5,496 bases of DNA from positions 1 through 5,496 of the forward strand of contig CAJQPV010000213.1 of assembly GCA_905480305.1 (NCBI GenBank), written 5' to 3'. Shown in pieces: positions 1-5,496 of the stretch. Numbering within the stretch: the stretch's first letter is position 1; the number at the start of each line of letters is the position of its first letter. The notes under the pieces were generated by a model. It did not search any database. It had not been told where the DNA came from and saw nothing but the letters and a program-made list of their open reading frames with translations. Source of the DNA: an uncultured Gammaproteobacteria bacterium. Lineage in GTDB: Bacteria; Pseudomonadota; Gammaproteobacteria; UBA9214. A program made the translations under genes and the position numbers.

Positions 1-903
1 CTTATATGGGCGTTCGGATACCAGTGCATCGTATACATCTGCTATAGCTACGATTCTTGCTTCAATCGGGATGTCGTTACCCTTCTTTCCGTAAGGGTAG
101 CCTGTGCCATCAAACTTTTCATGATGACCAAGTGCAATAACGCCACCCATCTGCAGGAATTTTGACGGGCTGTCTTTTAGAATGTCGTAACCTATTACGG
201 TGTGATTTTTCATTACTTCGAATTCTTCGCTTGTCAGTTTGCCTGGTTTCAACAGAATGTCGTCACGGATACCAATCTTGCCGATATCGTGCATAGGTGA
301 AGCCATTTCAATAACGTCTGCCTCGTCTTTTGAAAATCCAAGCTGTTCTGCAATGATGCGAGAATATTTGGCCATGCGGATTACATGGTTACCTGTTTCT
401 TCATCCCGATATTCACCTGCACGTGCAAGGCGTAACAGTGTTTCACGTTCTCGCATGCGAATTTCACTGGTTGCTTCTGCAACACGGCGCTCCAGCCATC
501 GAGACCGGTCGCTGATTATTTTATATTGCTGATGCTGTGTGAGCAGGTTGCGACAGCGCGCACGGCATTCGTGGTGATCAACCGGTTTCATCAAAAAGTC
601 AGTCGCACCGACTTCCAGTGCCTCATAACGGACATTCTTGTCTTCAATAGATGTAACCATGATGACCGGTATATGGGTTAATGCCGGATTGGAGCGAAGT
701 CGCTTTATGAACTCGATACCATTCATTTCAGGCATTTGGTAATCAGTCAGAACGAGATTGAATGTGTTGGTTTCGGTCCATTTCAGTGCTTCAACCGGGT
801 TTTCAAATGCCTTAACGGTCAGGTCCTCTTCAATGGAAATTACCAGTTGCTGCAGGATTTGACGGCTGGTCAGTTGGTCATCAATTATCAGGATCGTTGC
901 CAT
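1..903 (-). CDS. Response regulator with HD-GYP c-di-GMP phosphodiesterase domain (RpfG-like), C-terminus cut by window edge
   Basis: I translated the reverse strand from the ATG at 903; it stays open for 301 codons to the left edge with no stop. Residues 1-120 are a CheY-like receiver: acidic pair D8/D9, phospho-acceptor D54 (in LTDYQMPEMNG), T84 and K106 (in FLMKPVD). A charged helical linker (about 125-160) leads into an HD-GYP domain with RDEETGNH at 166-173, HDIGKIG at 205-211, H234, HHEKFDGTGYP at 260-270 and D289 in ADVYDAL. All metal-binding and signature residues I can check are present, so an active phosphodiesterase hydrolysing cyclic di-GMP in the cytoplasm, gated by phosphorylation of D54, is the inference. 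HD-GYP regulators of this type usually run about 40-60 residues further than the last codon here (RPYK). A weak ribosome site (AAGAGA) precedes the ATG. No histidine kinase gene is visible beside it, so the partner is unknown. Confidence 0.95.
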   Translation of the reverse strand, partial: MATILIIDDQLTSRQILQQLVISIEEDLTVKAFENPVEALKWTETNTFNLVLTDYQMPEMNGIEFIKRLRSNPALTHIPVIMVTSIEDKNVRYEALEVGATDFLMKPVDHHECRARCRNLLTQHQQYKIISDRSRWLERRVAEATSEIRMRERETLLRLARAGEYRDEETGNHVIRMAKYSRIIAEQLGFSKDEADVIEMASPMHDIGKIGIRDDILLKPGKLTSEEFEVMKNHTVIGYDILKDSPSKFLQMGGVIALGHHEKFDGTGYPYGKKGNDIPIEARIVAIADVYDALVSERPYK

Positions 904-995
904 TTCAGTTCTCTTATGTGCTGTGTATCTTCGATTTTCGGGGTTTATTGGTCCGCATTGACACCCGGCGGCTGTCCTTTATCAAATTGCTTCTC

Positions 996-1023
996 TATAT
1001 AAGTCATTGAATAGAATTGAGAA
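996..1023 (-). promoter_or_regulatory. Weak candidate promoter for the HD-GYP regulator
   Basis: Reading the minus strand, TTCTCA (1023-1018) is followed after 16 bases by TATATA (1001-996). Each hexamer matches the sigma-70 consensus at four of six positions. It would give a leader of about 85 bases before the ATG at 903. The match is modest and the region is AT-rich, so this is only a candidate. Confidence 0.25.
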
Positions 1024-1046
1024 TATCCTCTCGATTCATGTACCAA

Positions 1047-1065
1047 GGTTTATCGGCAAATAACC
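1047..1065. repeat. Imperfect inverted repeat in the divergent intergenic region
   Basis: GGTTTAT (1047-1053) and ATAACC (1060-1065) are inverted copies with one base missing, separated by six bases and followed by six A residues on the plus strand. It lies upstream of the HD-GYP candidate promoter and could be a protein-binding site. The T-run is on the wrong side of the stem for an intrinsic terminator on either strand. Chance in an AT-rich region is a real alternative. Confidence 0.25.
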
Positions 1066-1129
1066 AAAAAAGTTAATAGTTTCAGCACTCTGTGATCTGG
1101 AAAGGGGGTAGAGGGAGGCTTTTTTTGCT

Positions 1130-1159
1130 TTGACTGCCCGGTATCCACAAGCGGATAAC
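1130..1159 (+). promoter_or_regulatory. Candidate sigma-70 promoter for the DUF2970 gene
   Basis: TTGACT (1130-1135, five of six to the -35 consensus) and GATAAC (1154-1159, four of six to TATAAT) are 18 bases apart. Initiation would fall near 1166, leaving a leader of about 75 bases before the ATG at 1240. The spacer and -10 are overlapped by an inverted repeat, which would suit control by a DNA-binding protein. This is a by-eye prediction. Confidence 0.45.
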
Positions 1160-1172
1160 AATTGCCCGGGCA
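1135..1172. repeat. Nested inverted repeat overlapping the DUF2970 promoter
   Basis: TGCCCGG (1135-1141) pairs with CCGGGCA (1166-1172), and directly inside it TATCC (1142-1146) pairs with GGATA (1153-1157) around a six-base centre. Eight bases (1158-1165) bulge on one side. The right arm is also part of a perfect palindrome, TGCCCGGGCA (1163-1172), and TGCCCGG occurs as a direct copy at 1135 and 1163. Because it covers the spacer, -10 and likely start site, an operator is more likely than a transcript structure. No long T-run follows, so it is not a standard terminator. Confidence 0.4.
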
Positions 1173-1227
1173 GGGTGTTTTATTGCCAGCGAGGAGGGAG
1201 CCGGTAGAATGCGTCTAACGATTATTC

Positions 1228-1233
1228 GGGGAG
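1228..1233 (+). promoter_or_regulatory. Ribosome binding site of the DUF2970 gene
   Basis: GGGGAG lies six bases before the ATG at 1240. In this frame a TAA at 1216-1218 lies upstream and there is no other ATG, GTG or TTG between it and 1240, so this site fixes the start. A stronger Shine-Dalgarno-like stretch (AGGAGG, 1192-1197) sits further up, ahead of an out-of-frame ATG at 1209. Confidence 0.55.
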
Positions 1234-1239
1234 TGGGTT

Positions 1240-1461
1240 ATGGAATCAGGGAAACAAGAGGGACGCGCGCCGTCTTTGCTTTCTGTGCTCGGCAGTGTGC
1301 TGGCCAGCATGTTTGGCGTGCAAAGCAGCCGCAAGCGCGAAGCGGACTTCACGCATGGCAAGCCGTCACAGTACGTGATAATCGGCTTGTTGGTGACGGT
1401 GCTCTTTGTGCTGACTGTATGGGGTGTCGTCAGCCTTGTTATGAAACTGGCCGGAGTTTGA
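1240..1461 (+). CDS. DUF2970-type small inner-membrane protein
   Basis: This 73-residue protein of unknown function matches the DUF2970 pattern as I remember it. A short polar N-terminus (1-11) leads to an amphipathic stretch LSVLGSVLASMFGVQS (14-29). A basic/acidic patch follows (RKREADF, 31-37), then HGKPSQY (39-45) and one hydrophobic helix at about 46-69. That predicts a single transmembrane span. The positive residues R31, K32 and R33 before the span suggest a cytoplasmic N-terminus. The length is about normal for the family, which is common in Gamma- and Betaproteobacteria; its role is not known to me. A candidate promoter and a ribosome site lie upstream. The gene converges on valS, with one base between the two stop codons, and is not in an operon with any gene shown. 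Family assignment is from recall of the motif. Confidence 0.85.
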   Translation: MESGKQEGRAPSLLSVLGSVLASMFGVQSSRKREADFTHGKPSQYVIIGLLVTVLFVLTVWGVVSLVMKLAGV

Positions 1462-1462
1462 G

Positions 1463-4228
1463 TCAGAGGGACTGAATCTTCTGTTGCTGTTCCTCAAGGC
1501 TGCCGATGGCGTTGCGTAATTCGGCGGCTCTTGCCTGTTCTTTCTCAACGACGGCTGCTGGTGCCTTGGCTATAAAGCCGGAATTAGCGAGCTTGTTTTC
1601 ACAGCGTCCGAGTTCATCGCTCTTGCTTTGCAGTTCTTTTGAAAGACGGGCAAGTTCTGCATCCTTGTCAATCAGCCCGGCAAGTGGAATAAGCAGTTTC
1701 ATTTCATCGACAAGTGCCGTTGATGATTCGGGCGCCGTTTCATCAGCTTCCAGCCAGGTGACGGACTCTACACGGCCAACGTTCATGATGTATTTGAGGT
1801 TGTCTTCCATCCTTTGCTTGTCAGTTGACGATCCGCCTTGCAGTAACACTGGCAGCAATTTTCGAGGATCGATATTCATACCACTGCGAATTTTACGCAC
1901 GCCGGCAATGAGGTCCTTCACCCATGCAATTTCTGCAAGCGCTGTCAGGTTGATCCGGTCGTTATTCGGGGCGGGGTAGGGCTGCCGCATGATGGTCTTG
2001 CCTTCAATGCCTGCCAGCGGTGCCATACGTTGCCAGATTTCCTCGCTGATAAACGGCGCTATTGGATGAACCAGGCGAAGCACGGTTTCCATAACAGTAA
2101 CCAGTGTTTGACGCGTGCCGCGCAGTTCTTCAACTGCGCTGTCCGGGTTCGTTAAAACCGGTTTGGATAGCTCCAGATACCAGTCGCAGTACTCATCCCA
2201 GATGAAGGTATAGATGGCTTGCGCGGCAAGATCAAAGCGATAGCTGTCTATGCTCTTGATTACTTCCTGTTCGGTTTGCTGCAGCAATGAAATAATCCAG
2301 TGGTCGGCTGCGTTTAATGAAACTTCGCCACCATCCTGTCCGCAATCCTTGCCCTCGGTGTTCATCAGCACATAGCGTGCGGCATTCCATAGCTTGTTAC
2401 AGAAATTACGGTAGCCTTCAATGCGGCCGAGATCAAAATTTATATCGCGTCCGGTAGAAGCAAGCGCGGCGAAAGTGAAACGCAATGCGTCTGTACCATA
2501 GGCAGGAATGCCGTTTGGAAAGTCCTTGCGGGTCAGTTTCTCAATCTTGTCTGCCATTTTCGGTTGCATCAATCCGCTGCGGCGCTTGGCAACCAGTGCT
2601 TCCAGTTCTATGCCGTCGATCAGGTCAATGGGATCGAGTACATTGCCCTTGGATTTGGACATTTTCTGTCCATGCGAGTCACGAACGAGACCATGAATAT
2701 AAATTTCACGGAACGGTATTTCATCCATGAACTTCAGGCCCATCATGATCATGCGGGCGACCCAGAAGAAAATAATGTCAAAGCCGGTGACCAGTACGCT
2801 GGTCGGGTAAAAGGTTTTCAGTGCCTCGGTTTTTTCCGGCCAGCCGAGGGTGCTGAAAGGCCAGAGCGCCGATGAGAACCACGTGTCAAGAACGTCATCG
2901 TCCTGTCTCAGTTCAAGGCCGTCATCCAGTCCATGTTTCTCACGGGCTTCTGCCTCGTCTCGACCGACGTAAATATTGCCGGCATCGTCATACCAGGCGG
3001 GAATACGGTGCCCCCACCAGATCTGACGGGAAATACACCAGTCCTGGATGTTGCGCATCCATTCAAAGTAGGTGTTTTTCCAGTTGTCCGGGACAAACTT
3101 GATGTCGCCGTTTTCTACGGCCTTGATGGCCGGTTCAGCCAACGGCGCAACTTTTACGAACCACTGGTCAGTCAGGTAGGGTTCTACTACAGAGCCAGAA
3201 CGATCACCGCGCGGTACCATCAGGCGATGAGCCTCAATTTTTTCCATCAAGCCCTGTGCTTCAAGGTCTGCAACAATACTTTTGCGGGCTTCGTATCGGT
3301 ACAAACCCTGGTAATCACAGGCGACCTCGTCATTGATGCAGGCATCGACGGTAAATATGTTGATAACCGGCAAGTCATGGCGTTTGCCGACCTCGTGATC
3401 GTTAAAGTCGTGTGCAGGTGTGATTTTTACACAACCACTACCGAATTCAGGGTCAACATAATCATCCGCGATGATCGGAATTTCTCGATTCGTTAATGGC
3501 AGCGTGATGGTCTTGCCCACCAGTGCCTGGTAACGCTCGTCATCCGGGTGCACTGCCACCGCGCTGTCGCCAAGCATGGTTTCCGGACGTGTGGTAGCAA
3601 CCACCAGGTGTCCTGATCCGTCTGTCAGCGGGTAGCGCATGTGCCAGAGGTGACCGGCTTCTTCCTCGGAGACTACTTCCAGGTCTGACACGGCGGTATG
3701 TAATACCGGGTCCCAGTTGACCAGCCTCTTGCCGCGATAGATCAGTCCTTCTTCATGCAAGCGAACAAAGGTTTCCCGGACAGCGGTGGACAGCCCTGCG
3801 TCCATGGTGAAACGCTCGCGGCTCCAGTCCAGCGATGACCCCATGCGTCGCAACTGTTGGGTGATGGTGCCACCAGACTCTTTTTTCCAGTCCCAAATAC
3901 GGTCAATAAATGCCTCGCGACCGATATCATGGCGGGTCGCATCTTCCTGATTGAGCTGCCGTTCCACTACCATTTGGGTGGCGATACCGGCGTGATCTGT
4001 TCCCGCTTGCCAGAGTGTGTTGTCACCACACATGCGGTGGTAGCGCGTCAGGGCATCCATCAGCGTGTCCTGAAAGGCATGTCCCATATGCAGGCTGCCC
4101 GTCACATTCGGCGGCGGGATCATGATGCAATAGGGTGTACCCTCACCGGAAGGTTTAAAATGTCCTTCCTGTTCCCAGGTTTCGTACCAGTGCTGCTCAA
4201 TGGCGTGCGGGTCGTAAGTCTTTTCCAT
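1463..4228 (-). CDS. valS: Valyl-tRNA synthetase (ValS), complete
   Basis: ValS charges tRNA-Val with valine in the cytoplasm, using ATP, and hydrolyses mischarged Thr-tRNA. It is a class Ia synthetase. At 921 residues it is slightly shorter than the E. coli enzyme (951). The N-terminus [18 protein letters not shown] matches E. coli closely and supports the ATG at 4228, although no good Shine-Dalgarno precedes it. The ATP-binding HIGH motif is HMGH (47-50, in [13 protein letters not shown]), followed by GTDHAGI (76-82). The CP1 editing domain covers about 195-340 with TTRPET at 212-217. [11 protein letters not shown] lies at 397-407, [10 protein letters not shown] at 448-457 and KMSKS at 522-526. 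The anticodon-binding helical domain is at about 640-790, and a C-terminal coiled-coil arm (about 855-921, rich in E, K, Q and L) contacts the tRNA. No key motif is missing. It lies 101 bases after the 118-aa gene, with its own -10 element. Confidence 0.98.
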   Translation of the reverse strand: MEKTYDPHAIEQHWYETWEQEGHFKPSGEGTPYCIMIPPPNVTGSLHMGHAFQDTLMDALTRYHRMCGDNTLWQAGTDHAGIATQMVVERQLNQEDATRHDIGREAFIDRIWDWKKESGGTITQQLRRMGSSLDWSRERFTMDAGLSTAVRETFVRLHEEGLIYRGKRLVNWDPVLHTAVSDLEVVSEEEAGHLWHMRYPLTDGSGHLVVATTRPETMLGDSAVAVHPDDERYQALVGKTITLPLTNREIPIIADDYVDPEFGSGCVKITPAHDFNDHEVGKRHDLPVINIFTVDACINDEVACDYQGLYRYEARKSIVADLEAQGLMEKIEAHRLMVPRGDRSGSVVEPYLTDQWFVKVAPLAEPAIKAVENGDIKFVPDNWKNTYFEWMRNIQDWCISRQIWWGHRIPAWYDDAGNIYVGRDEAEAREKHGLDDGLELRQDDDVLDTWFSSALWPFSTLGWPEKTEALKTFYPTSVLVTGFDIIFFWVARMIMMGLKFMDEIPFREIYIHGLVRDSHGQKMSKSKGNVLDPIDLIDGIELEALVAKRRSGLMQPKMADKIEKLTRKDFPNGIPAYGTDALRFTFAALASTGRDINFDLGRIEGYRNFCNKLWNAARYVLMNTEGKDCGQDGGEVSLNAADHWIISLLQQTEQEVIKSIDSYRFDLAAQAIYTFIWDEYCDWYLELSKPVLTNPDSAVEELRGTRQTLVTVMETVLRLVHPIAPFISEEIWQRMAPLAGIEGKTIMRQPYPAPNNDRINLTALAEIAWVKDLIAGVRKIRSGMNIDPRKLLPVLLQGGSSTDKQRMEDNLKYIMNVGRVESVTWLEADETAPESSTALVDEMKLLIPLAGLIDKDAELARLSKELQSKSDELGRCENKLANSGFIAKAPAAVVEKEQARAAELRNAIGSLEEQQQKIQSL

Positions 4229-4274
4229 GCGTCGTAAGGCTCTGTTAATAATGGTGTACTTCGATGTGGCCGGG

Positions 4275-4303
4275 ATTATACCTGAAGCACACCGTTTTGC
4301 CCC
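4275..4303 (-). promoter_or_regulatory. Candidate valS promoter
   Basis: On the minus strand a perfect TATAAT (4280-4275) lies 46 bases before the valS ATG. Seventeen bases upstream the hexamer is GGGGCA (4303-4298), only three of six to TTGACA, so the -35 is weak and the promoter may need an activator or be of moderate strength. It allows valS to be expressed apart from pepA-holC. Confidence 0.5.
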
Positions 4304-4325
4304 GGCAGGGCAAGGCGAAGCCGGG
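4297..4325 (-). repeat. Alternative GC-rich hairpins between the 118-aa gene and valS
   Basis: Two stems compete for the same bases. Read on the minus strand, CCCGGC-type arms at 4325-4320 and 4306-4301 enclose 13 bases. Alternatively TTGCCC (4313-4308) pairs with GGGCAA (4302-4297) around a five-base loop. They begin four bases after the stop codon of the 118-aa gene. No T-run follows in the minus direction (AAAACGG comes next), so this is not a standard intrinsic terminator. It could slow read-through, protect the upstream mRNA 3' end or be a binding site, as it touches the valS -35. Confidence 0.4.
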
Positions 4326-4329
4326 CTTA

Positions 4330-4686
4330 TTACTTGCTCAATGCCTCTGCAAGCAGGTCGGGGAGGGTGCTCTCAAGCTGCTGCCGGATAGCAGCGGCGG
4401 AATGGCTTTGGCTGTCTTCCAGTGACAGTTTGATGGTCTGTTCAATCGCCGGTCGCAGTGACTGCTCGACCTGTTCGATGAGTTGCTGGCTTAATGTGGC
4501 AGTGAGCAGTTCGAGTTGCTGTTTGAATGGTTTGCTCTGCAGCAGTCTGTCGGCAATCGCTGCAGTAGACTCTGCAGACTCATCAGCAGGCTGCGCTTCC
4601 GGGGCAGCTGTTTCGTGTTCATGCACGAGCGCTGTCAGAATCGGAATGCCCTCGGCGTCAACTATGAGTTCTTCGTCCATGCTCAT
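4330..4686 (-). CDS. Uncharacterised acidic/helical protein encoded between holC and valS
   Basis: I do not recognise a named family. The 118 residues fall into two parts. Residues 1-46 are acidic, rich in A/E/D, probably disordered, and begin with [20 protein letters not shown]. Residues 43-118 are predicted helical, rich in Q, L, E and A (for example [20 protein letters not shown]), with possible coiled-coil character. There is no signal peptide, transmembrane segment or visible catalytic motif. The ATG at 4686 shares its A with the holC stop codon (TAATG), so translation is coupled; a second in-frame ATG at 4680 is possible. A hypothetical gene in the same position between holC and valS exists in Pseudomonas as I recall (PA3833 in PAO1). 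A role linked to the chi subunit or the replisome is only a guess from position. Confidence 0.8.
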   Translation of the reverse strand: MSMDEELIVDAEGIPILTALVHEHETAAPEAQPADESAESTAAIADRLLQSKPFKQQLELLTATLSQQLIEQVEQSLRPAIEQTIKLSLEDSQSHSAAAIRQQLESTLPDLLAEALSK

Positions 4687-5110
4687 TACAGGTTATGGGT
4701 GTTCAATGTGTAGCCGCGATCCTTGTAAAAACGATAGCGTTCGCGTGCAGCCTGCCGCTGGGTTTCGTCGCCGCCAACCAGTTCAGCAACACGATTGAAA
4801 CGGCTGAAAAAAGCAGGGACATCACTGCAGAGGTTAACCAGTACATCGCTGGGGCCTTCCGGTTCGATCGCATGCCCCAGCAGCACAGGGTGCGTGCTGT
4901 CAGCATTCTCCCCGTAGCGACCGTGTGGCAGGAAGCTGTTTGCATTAAAGGTCCACAGCATGTCATCAAGTTGTTTTAATTGCTCACCGGTATTCGTATT
5001 GATGAATACCTGGTGTCCCTGTTTATATGCTTTCTCGGACAGCCGGCAGGTCAGCAGGTTTTGTGCCTGCAGACTGTTGTCCTTCAATATATAAAAGTCG
5101 ACCTGAGTCA

Positions 5111-5111
<1 letters not shown>
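4686..5111 (-). CDS. holC: DNA polymerase III chi subunit (HolC)
   Basis: HolC (chi) joins the clamp-loader complex through psi (HolD) and binds the C-terminal tail of single-stranded DNA-binding protein, helping primer hand-off and processive lagging-strand synthesis. The 141 residues are close to E. coli HolC (147). Matching features are the N-terminal strand VDFYIL (4-9), then a helix and strand ending QVFINT (34-39), LDDMLWTF (48-55) with SFLPH at 59-63, DVLVNL (89-94), and the C-terminal RERYRFYKDRGY (123-134) with LNTHNL at the end. The ATG at 5111 overlaps the pepA stop by one base (TGATG) and has no Shine-Dalgarno of its own, so translation is probably coupled to pepA. Its stop overlaps the next start in the same way. 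Confidence 0.95.

Positions 5112-5496
<385 letters not shown>

Larger units (their letters stand above)
904..1239. other. Divergent intergenic region between the HD-GYP regulator and the DUF2970 gene
   Basis: About 336 bases without a credible gene. The half next to the regulator (to about 1080) is AT-rich; the half next to the small membrane protein is G-rich on the plus strand (1101-1119 and 1191-1200). It holds the two outward-facing candidate promoters, the inverted repeats described separately, a T7 run at 1120-1126 with no stem before it, and two purine-rich Shine-Dalgarno-like stretches ahead of 1209 and 1240. I see no riboswitch, tRNA or recognisable small RNA. Confidence 0.6.

Noticed and set aside
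239..532. Open frame of 97 codons on the plus strand
   Set aside because: Lies antisense within the HD-GYP gene, whose motifs are unmistakable; its Ser/Arg-rich composition is that of a shadow frame.
736..1002. Open frame of 88 codons on the plus strand
   Set aside because: Mostly antisense to the receiver domain and its leader; no recognisable features.
1108..1126. G-rich stretch followed by T7 as an intrinsic terminator on the plus strand
   Set aside because: No C-rich partner is present to form a stem before the T-run, and no plus-strand gene lies upstream in the window.
2933..3496. Open frame of 187 codons on the plus strand inside valS
   Set aside because: Antisense to the editing and catalytic parts of valS, which are fully conserved; long antisense frames are common in such coding sequence.
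4229..4329. T-box or other riboswitch ahead of valS
   Set aside because: The 101-base gap is too short, and no T-box sequence or specifier stem is visible.
4334..4798. Open frame of 154 codons on the plus strand
   Set aside because: Ser/Cys-rich shadow opposite the 118-aa gene and holC; the minus-strand genes have start/stop coupling and HolC similarity.

Overview
The window looks like core chromosome from a gammaproteobacterium of moderate GC content. The main evidence is the gene order on the minus strand, pepA - holC - small acidic protein - valS, which is the order I recall around pepA/valS in Pseudomonas and relatives. The PepA, HolC and ValS sequences also resemble the E. coli proteins closely at their diagnostic motifs. 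The genus cannot be named from this sequence. I see no mobile element, CRISPR array, tRNA or rRNA.

Layout from left to right: (1) positions 1-903, minus strand: an orphan response regulator with a receiver domain and an HD-GYP cyclic-di-GMP phosphodiesterase domain, cut by the left edge. (2) About 904-1239: a divergent intergenic region with candidate promoters on both strands and several inverted repeats. (3) 1240-1461, plus strand: a 73-residue single-span membrane protein of the DUF2970 type. (4) 1463-4228, minus strand: complete valS (valyl-tRNA synthetase, 921 aa), whose stop codon lies one base from the DUF2970 stop. (5) 4229-4329: the valS promoter region, with a perfect TATAAT and a GC-rich inverted repeat. 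(6) 4330-4686, minus strand: an uncharacterised acidic/helical 118-aa protein. (7) 4686-5111, minus strand: holC, the chi subunit of DNA polymerase III. (8) 5111-5496, minus strand: the C-terminal quarter of pepA (leucyl aminopeptidase), cut by the right edge.

pepA, holC and the 118-aa gene are joined by one-base stop/start overlaps (TGATG and TAATG), so they form a tightly coupled operon. valS follows after 101 bases and has its own -10 element, so it can be transcribed separately as well as by read-through. The DUF2970 gene converges on valS with no room for a terminator. The HD-GYP regulator points away from this cluster and is probably an independent signalling unit.

No clearly new system is visible. 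The items most worth a second look are the unassigned protein embedded between holC and valS, the terminator-less convergent end of valS, and the symmetric element overlapping the DUF2970 promoter.
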